Below, one piece after another: positions 45,209 through 54,494 of a stretch of 64,000 bases of DNA (position 1 is the stretch's first letter; each line of letters opens with the position of its first letter). Source of the stretch: Actimicrobium antarcticum. GTDB lineage: Bacteria; Pseudomonadota; Gammaproteobacteria; Burkholderiales; Burkholderiaceae_D. Below the pieces are notes generated by a model. That model had not been told where the DNA came from and did not search any database. It saw only the letters and a list, made by a program, of their open reading frames with translations. Where the stretch lies: assembly GCF_039536745.1 (NCBI RefSeq), contig NZ_BAAAZE010000013.1:1-64000 (forward strand), read 5' to 3'. The translations under genes and the position numbers were made by a program.

Positions 45209-45936
45209 TGGATTTCGGGATCGGCTCTTACGGATTTGGTTTTCTGGCAGGGCTGCTCTCGACGCTATCGCCTTGCGTTTTGCCCATCATACCCATTCTG
45301 CTGGGATCAGCCACCAACGCTCATCCGAAAGCGCCGTTAGCGCTTGCGGGAGGCCTTGCTATCTCCTACGCCATTATTGGAACCACGCTGGCTTGGGCAG
45401 GCTCCGCGCTCGGCTTGGATACTTCGATATTTCGTGGCATCGGAGCCGCCGTCCTGGGACTGCTGGGCCTCGTGCTGATTTCGGGGAGCCTCCAGCAGCG
45501 CTTTGCCTCGGCAACCTCCAGTATTGGCGACGCAGGCAACAACCTGATTTCAAGGATGCAACTGGATGGTTTGTTGGGCCAATTTGCAATTGGCTTGGTG
45601 CTTGGCGTGGTTTGGAGCCCTTGCGTGGGGCCGACACTGGGCGCGGCCGTGGTGCTTGCCAGCCAGGGCTCGCAACTTCCCCAAGTCGCCTTGCTGATGG
45701 GGATTTTTGGCCTTGGTGCGGCGTTACCTGTGGTGGCGCTAGCCTATGTCTCGCGGGGAGCCATGCTCAAGATGCGCGGCAAACTGATGGTGGCGGGCAA
45801 GACCGGCAAAATGATCCTTGGAGCCATCATGATCGCGCTGTCGGTGGTGATCTTGACTGGCGCCGACAAGCCGATCGAAACATGGTTAGTGGATCAATCA
45901 CCGGCCTGGTTAACGCAGCTGACTACCCGGTTTTAA
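45205..45936 (+). CDS. CcdA/DsbD-type transmembrane thiol-disulfide transporter
   Basis: A 243-residue inner membrane protein of six helices. The two redox cysteines lie in LSTLSPCVLPIIP (about residue 27) and VWSPCVGPTLGAA (about 140), each followed by a Pro as in CcdA and the DsbD core. It moves electrons from cytoplasmic thioredoxin to the exported thioredoxin encoded just upstream, whose gene it overlaps by ATGA. Confidence 0.9.
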   Translation: MMDFGIGSYGFGFLAGLLSTLSPCVLPIIPILLGSATNAHPKAPLALAGGLAISYAIIGTTLAWAGSALGLDTSIFRGIGAAVLGLLGLVLISGSLQQRFASATSSIGDAGNNLISRMQLDGLLGQFAIGLVLGVVWSPCVGPTLGAAVVLASQGSQLPQVALLMGIFGLGAALPVVALAYVSRGAMLKMRGKLMVAGKTGKMILGAIMIALSVVILTGADKPIETWLVDQSPAWLTQLTTRF

Positions 45937-46015
45937 TCTATGAGCCTCCGCGCATTGAACCGGAGCGTAACACCGGCAAAGGAGCGATCAGACTGCGATC
46001 GGCTATTTTTTAGCC

Positions 46016-46482
46016 ATGTGCCAGGCGGATGCACGCAGCCACACCCGCAAGCATTGCTACGCCGGGCACGCGGATGATGCAATCCAGGAATCGTTGCTCG
46101 TCATCTCTCGCAAAGTGATGAGTCTCGATATTGTCGCCGCGTGCTCTGGCTGGCTAAGCACCCGCACCAAGCGTGACTGCCGCAGGCTCGATCGCAAAAT
46201 GTTCAAGATGGAATCCCTCGACGAAGATTTGGCCGAGCACCACATGTCAAGCAAGACCGATAACGAGTTGAGAATCGACCTTTTCGCTGCTATTGAATCT
46301 GCTCCCGCCCGCTATCTGAATCTGGTGCAATTGCGCGACTTTGATAAGCCACCATTTCAGAAATTGGACAGCGACTTGACGAGCAAGTCGGTACTGTGAA
46401 AGGCCGGTTACACCGGGCGCGCAAACTCGTGTGCGAATACATGCTCGGACCACAGGCGAAACCCAAGAACTACTCCGCATGA
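46016..46482 (+). pseudogene. ECF sigma factor, frameshifted
   Basis: The first frame (46016-46399) keeps sigma region 2 (ADDAIQESLLVISRKVM, then a TRTKRDCRRLDRKMF segment), and a linker with YLNLVQLRDFDKPPF. The end of region 4, EQVGTVKGRLHRARKLVCEYM, lies in another frame at 46381-46482, ending with PKNYSA and a stop. A frameshift around 46360-46380 separates them, and the N-terminus of region 2 is also poor. The gene cannot make a complete sigma factor without frameshifting. It sits between CcdA and a peroxiredoxin gene. Confidence 0.78.
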
Positions 46483-46507
46483 ATTACTTTATTACTAGGA
46501 TAAAAAA

Positions 46508-47056
46508 ATGACACCAACACCCTTGATGCCGCGCCAGAAAGTTCCAGCTTTGAATGTTGCATTGACCGTCGGCGACCGATTCGAGTTAGGTTCCGCACCC
46601 GCCGAAAAGTTTGACCTTCTGGTCTTCTATCGCGGTATGCATTGCCCTATTTGTGCCAAATACCTGTTGGAGCTTGAGCGGCTTGCTCCCGAGTTTGAAA
46701 AGCGTGGCATTCACTTGATAGCCATCAGCAGCGATGATGCAGATCGTGCTCAAAAGATGTCCGACAAGGCCTCGGCCAAGGTCGTGAAATTTGGCTACGG
46801 ACTTGAGTTATCAGTCGCGCGCCAATGGGGTCTGTATATCAGCTCCGGGCGCGGACTTACGTCCAGCGGAATCGAGGAGCCCGCATTATTCAGCGAGCCG
46901 GGTGTTTTTCTGGTAAAGCCGGACGGAACGCTCTATTACGGCGCGACGCAAACCATGCCATTCGCTCGACCACAGTTTCAGGACCTCCTTGGTGCTATCG
47001 ACTTCGCTATCGCAAACGATTATCCCGCCCGCGGAGAATACGCAGAACAGGTCTGA
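46508..47056 (+). CDS. Peroxiredoxin-like (AhpC/TSA superfamily) protein
   Basis: A 182-residue thioredoxin-fold protein. VFYRGMHCPICAKYLLELERLAPEF carries a CPIC motif at the peroxidatic position, followed by GIHLIAISSDD, typical of the peroxiredoxin-like family with a CxxC centre. GVFLVKPDGTLYYGATQTMPFARP matches the rest of the fold. It likely reduces peroxides or disulfides. It begins 26 bases after the broken sigma gene, which probably once controlled it. Confidence 0.82.
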   Translation: MTPTPLMPRQKVPALNVALTVGDRFELGSAPAEKFDLLVFYRGMHCPICAKYLLELERLAPEFEKRGIHLIAISSDDADRAQKMSDKASAKVVKFGYGLELSVARQWGLYISSGRGLTSSGIEEPALFSEPGVFLVKPDGTLYYGATQTMPFARPQFQDLLGAIDFAIANDYPARGEYAEQV

Positions 47057-47850
47057 AATTTAAAATTCAAGAAATTTATGGGGAAAGCAGGGGGCATCGG
47101 GAGAAGGTGTACAACATCGAGTCGCCCGACAAGTTGAATTAGGCTTAATGGCACTTGACTGCCACGCTTGACGTCGTCTTCTCCTCAGGCACGAAATCCA
47201 TTGCAGAGCCAAGACGTAGTCCAGTATGCGCCTACCTCAGTCGCTGTATCCCCGCTCACTGAAAGGGGTGGTCGGCATGGCTCCCGACTGCAGTGCCGTG
47301 GTCAAGTAATTTCGGACACGCCGGGCGACAGAAAATTCTGGCAGTGGCCAACAGTGCTGAATTTGCCCGATTTATGTGCTGGTACAAAAGGCCAAAGACA
47401 AAGACAAAGACAAAGACAAAGACAAAGACAAAGACAAAGACAAAGACAAAGACAAAGACAAAGACAAAGACAAAGACAAAGACAAAGACAAAGACAAAGC
47501 CAAAGCCAACGGCTTGCGCCGTATCCCTGGTTGCGACGCGTGCTGCGTGATTTGTCAGCGTCTATACGGTGGAGGAGATCGAGGCACTATTAACGTGGAA
47601 TTTGCATGGGGTGGAGTTAACCCGCTGACGCAGATGTCGAACAGGCCGTAGTGTATGAAGCGCTGACGGAATTACTCATGCAAGCTGCATAATTTGACGT
47701 GACATCTTTGTTGACAGCGTCCGAAACCTTGACTCACATGGCCTCAACTTCTCTGACCACCTGGTGCGGATCTGCATGCCAGATGGTGTGGCAGGGGAGC
47801 GGCTAACTACCGCCCCCTATGCCGATCAAATTTAATGTGTACTAACGCAC
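47057..47850. other. Gene-poor stretch carrying a long hexanucleotide repeat
   Basis: No frame with family likeness. The AAAGAC array at 47394 keeps all three forward frames open, giving spurious KD, KT and RQ proteins. The rest (47510-47850) shows no recognisable gene and may be decayed mobile DNA. Confidence 0.5.
47394..47507 (+). repeat. Hexanucleotide tandem repeat (AAAGAC)17 plus two AAAGCC
   Basis: Seventeen perfect AAAGAC units at 47394-47495 are followed by two AAAGCC variants. Perfection over 102 bases implies recent expansion and likely copy-number variation among isolates. It is not inside a recognisable gene. Confidence 0.95.
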
Positions 47851-48147
47851 TTACTTTGCCATTTCATCCTTGGCCATGTGATCTTTTTTCATTGCATCTT
47901 TGGCCATGGGATCCTTCTTCATGTCGTCTTTGGCCATGTGATCTTTCTTCATTTCGTCTTTGGCCATATGGTCCTTTTTCATCATTCCATCTTTGGCCAT
48001 ATTGTCTTTTTTCATCATTCCGTCTTTTTTCATTTCACTCTTACTCATGGCATCCGGCGCCATGGCATCTTTTTTCATCGCGTCTTGAGCAAAAGCAGTG
48101 CCAGACATTAAGAGGCAGGCAGAAAGTACAACTGTAGTGATCTTCAT
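47851..48147 (-). CDS. Pentapeptide MXKDX repeat protein, exported
   Basis: A 98-residue protein with signal peptide (ending GTAFAQ) and a mature part made of about fourteen MxKDx units (such as MKKDH, MAKDE, MMKKD variants), the MXKDX family pattern. The result is a highly charged Met/Lys/Asp polymer, probably unstructured; binding of metals or use as a sacrificial methionine buffer are guesses. AAGGAAA lies before the start. It is near an ECF sigma/NrsF pair and a methionine-sulfoxide-reductase-like molybdoenzyme. Confidence 0.86.
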   Translation of the reverse strand: MKITTVVLSACLLMSGTAFAQDAMKKDAMAPDAMSKSEMKKDGMMKKDNMAKDGMMKKDHMAKDEMKKDHMAKDDMKKDPMAKDAMKKDHMAKDEMAK

Positions 48148-48219
48148 AATATTTTCCTTTGAGTGGGTTTTGTCGTACTGTTAAATTACAAGTGCTGAAA
48201 CTTCAGAGCAGCTGGCTAT

Positions 48220-48996
48220 TCAGCTGCCACCGAACCAGTTGTACCCCTGATCTTCCCAGTAGCCTCCGGGGTACGTATTCGTAACGAAAATCGCCTGTAT
48301 GTGCTTCGGATTTTTGTAGCCAAGTTTCGTTGGCATTCGCAGCTTCATCGGGTAACCGTAGCGTGATGGCAGTTCTTTACCGTCGTAAGTTAAGGCCATC
48401 AGGGTCTGCGGATGCAGTGCGGTACTCATGTCGATGCTGGTGTAGTAGTCGTCTGCACATTTGAAGCCGACATATTTAGCGCTGAGATCGGCGCCGACCT
48501 GTCGAAGAAAAGTTGAAAATGGCACACCGCCCCACTTGCCTATTGCGCTCCAACCTTCGACGCAGATATGCCGCGTGACTTGGTCTGTTTGGGGCATCGC
48601 ACGTAAGCGCGCCAACGTCCATGGTTTGCGATCTGCCACCAAGCCGCTCAATTCGAGCCGCCAGGTATCACCGTCAATTTCGCGGACTTCGTCGATACCA
48701 TAATAGGCATTGAAAGGAAAAGGCCGTGTGATCATGGATTCCGGATACGTAGGCGCCAGTTGGCTCGGATCAAACAGCAAGCCCTGAGCCTTGTCGTTAA
48801 AGCGCGATACGCTGGCCAGCGCAGCTTCAATGCTGCCGGCATCATTAAGTGAGCAGCCGGTCAGAAGGGTAAGGCCTCCCAGCGTCAATGAGCGCTGCAA
48901 AAATGCGCGGCGTGATGCACCAGGGGTGTCGCGGATCGCATCCACCAGCATGGCGGCGCCGATTGTATTTATCGGAATTATTTTTTTCTTAAACAT
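48220..48996 (-). CDS. MsrP/YedY-like molybdopterin-dependent oxidoreductase
   Basis: A 258-residue sulfite-oxidase-fold molybdoenzyme. The N-terminus has a twin-arginine motif (SRRAFLQRSLTLGG) and a possible lipobox (LLTGC). The molybdenum-ligand Cys lies in TRHICVEGWSAIGKWGGV, and RYGYPMKLRMPTKLGYKNPKHI and WEDQGYNWFGG close the domain. MsrP enzymes repair periplasmic methionine sulfoxide with electrons from a membrane cytochrome; here a b561 gene follows 16 bases downstream in the same operon order. AGGAAA lies upstream of ATG 48996. Confidence 0.85.
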   Translation of the reverse strand: MFKKKIIPINTIGAAMLVDAIRDTPGASRRAFLQRSLTLGGLTLLTGCSLNDAGSIEAALASVSRFNDKAQGLLFDPSQLAPTYPESMITRPFPFNAYYGIDEVREIDGDTWRLELSGLVADRKPWTLARLRAMPQTDQVTRHICVEGWSAIGKWGGVPFSTFLRQVGADLSAKYVGFKCADDYYTSIDMSTALHPQTLMALTYDGKELPSRYGYPMKLRMPTKLGYKNPKHIQAIFVTNTYPGGYWEDQGYNWFGGS

Positions 48997-49012
48997 AGTG
49001 TTTTCCTGACTT

Positions 49013-49609
49013 TCACCGACCACGTATCATTGGTAAAAACGTACGCGGCACCAATGCCACCATCGCTAGATGCACAAGCACGAATCCAACCAGCGCCGAC
49101 ATGGCGATGAAGTGCACGCGACGCGTATTTTCATAACCACCTAACAATTCACGTAGCAGCGGAAACTGTACCGATTTCCACAACACCAGCCCCGACAGAA
49201 CGAGCAAAATGCAATCGATCATCACGAACAGGTAGGCAGACCGTTGAACGGTGTTGTACTGCTGCGGGTCGGCGTGCGTCAGTTTTCCCTTAAGCGCTTC
49301 AGCCAAATCACGAAAAAATTGGGTTGGCGCGAGAGGAAAAAATCGTTGTTTCAAGCGTCCCGAGAAAAGATTGATAAGCAGGTAGAGCAGGCCATTACCG
49401 ACTAAAAGCCACATCGCTGCAAAATGCCATTGCAATGCGCCGCCTAGCCAGCCGCCCAGAGTGATCCATGACGGGAGTGTGAACGGGTAGAACGGCGCGG
49501 CGTTATAAATGCGCCAGCCGCTGCTGGCTAACAAAATTACGGCCAGTGCATTCAGCCAATGGGTAGCCCGTAGCCATGCAGGATGGATGGTCTGAGATTT
49601 TTTCATCAC
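49013..49609 (-). CDS. Cytochrome b561 family membrane protein
   Basis: A 198-residue four-helix cytochrome b. Haem-ligand histidines are seen in LRATHWLNALAVILL, LQWHFAAMWLLVGN, and the late VHFIAMSALVGFVLVHLAMVAL. It likely passes quinol electrons to the MsrP-like enzyme encoded next, in the role MsrQ has elsewhere, though MsrQ is a different family. It overlaps the DUF1223 gene by four bases. Confidence 0.86.
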   Translation of the reverse strand: MMKKSQTIHPAWLRATHWLNALAVILLASSGWRIYNAAPFYPFTLPSWITLGGWLGGALQWHFAAMWLLVGNGLLYLLINLFSGRLKQRFFPLAPTQFFRDLAEALKGKLTHADPQQYNTVQRSAYLFVMIDCILLVLSGLVLWKSVQFPLLRELLGGYENTRRVHFIAMSALVGFVLVHLAMVALVPRTFLPMIRGR

Positions 49610-50385
49610 AGGCCCCGTGGCGCGTCACACTGCGCCGTGCTGACCGCCTGAAGGATACGGCTTCCATCCTGTACGAAAGCAGATGCCTTTAAATGCTCCC
49701 GATTCCAGGATGCTGGCAGCGAGATTTCTTTGCTCAAGTTTGCTGAACCGTGCTCGAGAGGAATTGGACCAAACAATAAACGTACCGCGTTGTCGTGTTG
49801 CAAAGTCGCACCACTGTTTTCACCGCGCAGTACACGTCGGACAAGTCCGCTTTCGCTGACGGCCACATATAACATCCCAGAAATGTGGGCGTCTCTGGCC
49901 GTGACATTCGCGTCCAGGAGTACAGTGCCATTCGCTGACGGAGTCGACTTGAGACCGATCTCCACGGGTGCTGTTTTTGCATTAATGCGGCGTATCGCAG
50001 CGGGTAAATCTGCGCTCCAGCTGCGCAATTCGCTGCCATTAACGAAAAACTGCGGCGTGTAGACGACCCGGTGCTGCTGGTTTTCTAGCAATTTTCTCTG
50101 TCGGCTATCAAATGTCTTTTGTGCGAACGAGTCAATCCAGCCAATGCTGTCCCAATAGCTTACGTGCAAGGCGAGCGGAACCACCACAGCCTCGGATCCA
50201 ACTTGCCGGCGCAGATCATTCAATGTGCGATCAGCAGGCGGACAGCTCGAACAGCCCTCGCTCGTATAAAGCTCAATCAGCGCGGCTGTCGCCGTACCGC
50301 TTTTTACCTCACATACCTTGTTGGCATAGGATGGCGCGGCTATCACAAGGCTAATACCGAGGACGAGTAATTTATTTTGGTGCAT
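49606..50385 (-). CDS. DUF1223 domain protein, exported thioredoxin-fold
   Basis: A 259-residue DUF1223 protein with signal peptide (ending PSYANK). ELYTSEGCSSCPPADRTL contains the conserved CSSCPPAD motif, VVPLALHVSYWDSIGWIDSFA and TPQFFVNG are typical. The fold resembles thioredoxin, so a periplasmic redox role is likely but unproven. First gene of the operon with the b561 cytochrome and MsrP-like enzyme, divergent from the sigma/NrsF pair, whose regulon it probably belongs to. Confidence 0.88.
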   Translation of the reverse strand: MHQNKLLVLGISLVIAAPSYANKVCEVKSGTATAALIELYTSEGCSSCPPADRTLNDLRRQVGSEAVVVPLALHVSYWDSIGWIDSFAQKTFDSRQRKLLENQQHRVVYTPQFFVNGSELRSWSADLPAAIRRINAKTAPVEIGLKSTPSANGTVLLDANVTARDAHISGMLYVAVSESGLVRRVLRGENSGATLQHDNAVRLLFGPIPLEHGSANLSKEISLPASWNREHLKASAFVQDGSRILQAVSTAQCDAPRGL

Positions 50386-50506
50386 GATGCGCTGCCGTTT
50401 TGCGTTGATGTACCTGATAGTTCGAGCGCATCGCGGGTTTGGTTACAGAATTAAAATCTTTTTTTATTTACTATTTATTTTTCAAATCAAGTTACCAAAG
50501 GCGAGT

Positions 50507-51079
50507 GTGCAACGAATACCTACAAGTGATGGTCTCCACGCCGTCGAGATTCGCCTGTATGGATTGTTACAGGAGGGTCTTGGAGGAGATTCGAAGGCAT
50601 ATCGCAATTTTTTGCAGGCGACAGCGACGCATTTGCGTGCTTTCCTGCGTCGCCGCATGCACCGTTGGCCTGATGACGTGGAGGATCTGGTGCAGGAGTG
50701 CCTGTTAGCGATTCACAATCAGCGTCTGACGTACGATTCGGAAGTACCTCTGACCTCGTGGATGTATGCGATTGCAAAGTACAAGTTGATTGATTGGATG
50801 AGGCGTCACGCACGGCGCGAAATGCGAAATGAACCTTTCGATGACGCGCATGAACTATTTTCAAGCGCGGATACGGATGCCGCAGAAGCTACTCGTGATC
50901 TGCAAAAATTATTGGCCTTGTTGCCAGAAAAACAAAGAGCAGCGATCGCGCATACAAAGCTCGATGGTTGGTCGGTGCGTGAGACGTCGAGCGCACTGAA
51001 CATATCGGAAGCAAGCGTCAAGGTTGCAGTCCATCGCGGCTTGAAAGCGCTGGCCACCAAATTACGGACGGGTATATGA
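50507..51079 (+). CDS. ECF RNA polymerase sigma factor
   Basis: A 190-residue ECF sigma factor. Region 2 is seen in DDVEDLVQECLLAIHNQRL and VPLTSWMYAIAKYKLIDWMRR; region 4 in LLPEKQRAAIAHTKLDGWSV and ISEASVKVAVHRGLKALA. The GTG at 50507 is chosen because AAAGGCGA precedes it and the length is then normal; an in-frame ATG at 50384 would add a hydrophobic 41-residue tail and overlap the divergent gene. Overlap of four bases with nrsF identifies its anti-sigma factor. Confidence 0.88.
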   Translation: MQRIPTSDGLHAVEIRLYGLLQEGLGGDSKAYRNFLQATATHLRAFLRRRMHRWPDDVEDLVQECLLAIHNQRLTYDSEVPLTSWMYAIAKYKLIDWMRRHARREMRNEPFDDAHELFSSADTDAAEATRDLQKLLALLPEKQRAAIAHTKLDGWSVRETSSALNISEASVKVAVHRGLKALATKLRTGI

Positions 51080-51717
51080 AAACAGACGATCTGATTACAA
51101 TGCTGGCGACTGGGCCAGATGTGGATTTGCCGTTACGGCCCAACATCGAAGGCGTTGCGCTAGTCGTTGCCGCTATCCTGATTAGTACCGTACTGATGGT
51201 CGCAACACTTGGTGTACGAGCGGACCTGATTCAAGCAGTGGCGTTGCCAGCGTTTTGGATAAAAGTTACTTTCGTGCTCGCGCTTGCGCTTTTTGGTTGG
51301 CGAGCTACCGAGCGACTCTCGCTGCCGGGAGTGCGAGTCCGCAGCCTGCCATTTTTGATCGCGGCACCTTTGGTGATGATGTGGACGCTGGGTCTCGTCA
51401 CAATAATAAACGCCGAACCCGATGCACGCGCCCAATTGTTCTGGGGGCAGACTTGGAAATACTGTCCAGCTTTGATCGCCATGTTATCGCTACCGATTTT
51501 CGGCGCAATAATGTTGGTCTTGCGGCGCACGGCACCGACCCGGCTGACGTTGGCAGGCGCTGCCGCCGGCTTCGCGGCAGGTTCTTCTGCGGCGCTTGTA
51601 TATACGCTGCATTGCCCAGAAACGGCATCTAGTTTTATTGGTTTCTGGTACGTCCTGGGGATTTTGGTGCCCACTGTATTCGGTGCACTTATTGGGCGCA
51701 GGGCACTAGCGTGGTGA
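51076..51717 (+). CDS. nrsF: NrsF family (DUF1109) anti-sigma factor
   Basis: A 213-residue inner membrane protein with six hydrophobic helices and a short cytoplasmic N-terminus (MKTDDLITMLATGPDVD). Conserved cysteines occur as WKYCPAL (about 136) and LHCPETA (about 180), close to the two cysteines used by Caulobacter NrsF to release SigF under oxidative or metal stress. It should hold the upstream sigma factor at the membrane until these thiols react. Confidence 0.87.
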   Translation: MKTDDLITMLATGPDVDLPLRPNIEGVALVVAAILISTVLMVATLGVRADLIQAVALPAFWIKVTFVLALALFGWRATERLSLPGVRVRSLPFLIAAPLVMMWTLGLVTIINAEPDARAQLFWGQTWKYCPALIAMLSLPIFGAIMLVLRRTAPTRLTLAGAAAGFAAGSSAALVYTLHCPETASSFIGFWYVLGILVPTVFGALIGRRALAW

Positions 51718-51773
51718 TGCGATATCTGTTGATTTGTGGTTGCGGTAGTTGTCCATCAAAATGCCGCGTCAAT

Positions 51774-52530
51774 TCATGCCGCAATCTTTAGCGCTTGAGT
51801 TTCAGCCCGTTCCGGATTGATCCACACTTCGTTCTTCAGTTGCCAATTGCGCGTGTCACCCGACCAGCGTTTCGGGTGACACCCGACTGAACGAGGGAAC
51901 AACGACCAGTTTTTCCAAGGTCGCTAACACGGTCACTCCTTTCATCGCACTCCCGTGATCAGAATGGAGTTCTACACGCGATACTGCCGATCCTTCCGAC
52001 AGACTTGCCTTGCAAATCAACTGCGCCGGCCGATCGGTCGGTTCGGCGATCGGCACTTCATGCGCCGCGATCTTGCGACTAGTTACATCGAGCACCGTTT
52101 ACCAGTAAAAATACAGCACCTTCACGGCAGTTGGCCGCCAGGTAATGTCGCACGACCACATGAGATTGGCTTCGGTCATACAGTGACTCTGCACGACTCT
52201 GCGCGTTGGTGTGTTGGCCCGTCCGCCTTCATTGCGCATTACACCGTCGATTCGGCCGCCAGATCCCCGCCCCGGTCCACCAGCGTCGGCACAATCTGAC
52301 TCGGTGGCAGACTGCCAAACTCCATACTGTTGATTACGGCCAGAATTGCCTGACGCTCATCTTCGCTGAGCTTGTTGGCTGGTGCGGTGCGCGATGCTGT
52401 CTTGCGTCCATCCTCACTGCTCATGCCACCTTCCTGCGTCCAGCTCTGGTGGGTGCGCAGGCTGATGATCAGGGCCGCGCATGCCAGTGCTCGCCGACAG
52501 CCGCTTGCGGCGACTTCTTCAATCAAGGTG
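51774..52530 (-). pseudogene. IS3-family transposase remnant
   Basis: On the minus strand, pieces of an IS3-type transposase follow in order but in different frames: KLSEDERQAILAVINSMEF with LPPSQIVPTL (52239-52430), NLMWSCDITWRPTAVKVLYFYW before a stop (about 52100-52175), VLDVTSRKIAAHEV and HSDHGSAMKG (DDE catalytic region, 51890-52095), and WSGDTRNWQLKNEVWINPER to the end at 51774. An internal deletion and several frameshifts make it dead. No terminal inverted repeats were recognised. Confidence 0.82.
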
Positions 52531-52919
52531 ATTGCTAACTGGCAATCAGGGATGCCTGTCCGTCGTCCGCGGCATCCCCACAGATCGCCTGGACACGATC
52601 AACGTCCCATCACCACCACACCCAAAACTAGTTGTTAAAAGTCAATCAAGATATCTGGTGTGATGGTGATAATCAGTTGCGGCAGTAATCGCCCATGCGG
52701 TTGCATTAAGTAACAGTTTGTTCAGAAGATTCGATCTGCATCATAGTTGTGTATAAAACAATCTGGTCGAATGGCATACCCGATACACCAAGGTCTTGCG
52801 GTGCGGAACAAAAAGCGCATTTCGCTAACTAACTCGTTGATCCGCAAGGCAACCAGCCAGCACCACACCGATCAGCGATCAAGCGTCATCACTACTCAGG
52901 CAATTAGAACAGGATTCCA
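52531..52919. other. Upstream region of opgG, no gene seen
   Basis: No convincing gene. It lies between the IS remnant and opgG and should contain the opgGH promoter, which I could not fix with confidence. Confidence 0.45.
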
Positions 52920-54494
52920 ATGCATTTGAAAAACACCTTGGCGACACTGTCGTCGCGCTCGTTGCGGCATCTGTTGATGCCGTTATTGACACCGTTGATA
53001 ACACCATTGCTCGCTTTCTGCCTCGCATTGACCAGCACCGGCGCATTCGCCTTCGGCTTCAACGATATCACCCAGCGCGCCAAGTTACTGTCACAAGGCA
53101 GCTATAAAAAGCCTGCTAACAATTTACCCAAGGCTATCGATAGCCTGACTTACGACCAGTACCGCGACATCCGCTTCAACACCGACAAATCGCTCTGGCG
53201 CAGCGCCAGGCTGCCGTTCGAGGTGGCGTTTTTTCACCAGGGCTTGTTTTACGATCATCCGGTCAAGATTAATGAACTGGTGGATAAAAAAGTGCGGGAG
53301 ATCAAGTTCGATCCGGCCAGCTTCAATTACGGTAAGAACAATATCGATCCGCAGCAGCTGCAGCAACTCGGTTTTGCTGGTTTCCGCATCCATACCGGAT
53401 TGAATTCGAAAAACTACAAGGATGAGGTGATGGTGTTTCTCGGTGCGAGCTATTTCCGCGCACTCGGCAAAGGGCAGGCGTATGGCATGTCGGCGCGCGG
53501 GCTGGCGCTGGATACCGCACAAAACTCCGGTGAAGAATTTCCGCAGTTCACCGAGTTCTGGCTGGAGCGACCGCAGGCCAATGACAAGGACATGACCATC
53601 TATGCGTTGCTGGATTCGCCTCGGGCGACGGGCGCTTATCGCTTCACGATCAAGCCGGGCGCCGAGACCACCGTGGATGTGAAGTCGCAGCTGTACTTGC
53701 GCGAGAACGTCACCACGCTGGGTATCGCGCCGCTGACCAGCATGTACTTTTTTGGCGAGAACCAGCGTTCCGCGGTCGAAGACCATCGGCCTGAAGTGCA
53801 TGATTCGGACGGCCTGTCGGTACATACCGGTACCGACGAATGGATCTGGCGGCCACTGGTCAATCCGAAGCGGTTGCTGGTGACGTCATACGCGCTGGAA
53901 AACCCGAAGGGCTTCGGCCTGATGCAGCGCGACCGGGAATTTTCTTCGTACCAGGATCTTGAGGCGCGCTACGAAAAGCGGCCTAGTGTCTGGATCGAAC
54001 CCAAGGGCAAGTGGGGCAAGGGCCGCATCGAGCTGATTCAGATTCCAACTGCCGACGAAACCAACGACAACGCGGTGGCATTCTGGGTCCCGGAGGCTAC
54101 GCCTAAACCGGGTCAGCCGTTCGATATCGAATACCGTATGGCCTGGCAAAAAGAGGCCGATACCCAGCCGCCGCTATCGTGGGTCAGTCAGACCCGGCGT
54201 GGCCATGGCTACACCAAAAAAGTGGATGAAAGTATCGCGCTAATTGTCGATTTTGAAGGCCCGGCGTTGAAGAAATTACCGGCCGATGCGAAGGTTGCAG
54301 GTGTCCTGACACTTGACGCCAATGGCAAACTGCTGGAAGCCAATACCTACCGCAATGACGTTACGGGTGGCTGGCGCATGGCAGTGCGGCTGAACCGCAC
54401 CGATGACACCAAGCCCGTGGAACTGAGCGGCCGTTTGCGTAATGGCACCGACACTGTGTCCGAAACCTGGAGCTACATATTACCGCCCAACTAA
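52920..54494 (+). CDS. opgG: Glucan biosynthesis protein G
   Basis: A 524-residue periplasmic protein needed for osmoregulated periplasmic glucan synthesis. After a signal peptide (ending GAFAFG) come the OpgG blocks: FNDITQRAKLLSQGSYKKP, YDQYRDIRFNTDKSLWR, FRIHTGLNSKNYKDEVMVFLGASYFRALGKGQAYG, LTSMYFFGENQR, HDSDGLSVHTGTDEWIWRPLVNPKRL and RDREFSSYQDLEARYEKRPSVW (each read in short parts). It modifies the glucan backbone made by OpgH, encoded next. Confidence 0.95.
   Translation: MHLKNTLATLSSRSLRHLLMPLLTPLITPLLAFCLALTSTGAFAFGFNDITQRAKLLSQGSYKKPANNLPKAIDSLTYDQYRDIRFNTDKSLWRSARLPFEVAFFHQGLFYDHPVKINELVDKKVREIKFDPASFNYGKNNIDPQQLQQLGFAGFRIHTGLNSKNYKDEVMVFLGASYFRALGKGQAYGMSARGLALDTAQNSGEEFPQFTEFWLERPQANDKDMTIYALLDSPRATGAYRFTIKPGAETTVDVKSQLYLRENVTTLGIAPLTSMYFFGENQRSAVEDHRPEVHDSDGLSVHTGTDEWIWRPLVNPKRLLVTSYALENPKGFGLMQRDREFSSYQDLEARYEKRPSVWIEPKGKWGKGRIELIQIPTADETNDNAVAFWVPEATPKPGQPFDIEYRMAWQKEADTQPPLSWVSQTRRGHGYTKKVDESIALIVDFEGPALKKLPADAKVAGVLTLDANGKLLEANTYRNDVTGGWRMAVRLNRTDDTKPVELSGRLRNGTDTVSETWSYILPPN

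Noticed and set aside
47168..47651. Three overlapping open frames encoding RQ, KT and KD polymers
   Set aside because: They exist only because a hexamer array cannot contain stop codons in any forward frame; flanking parts resemble no protein and lack ribosome binding sites.
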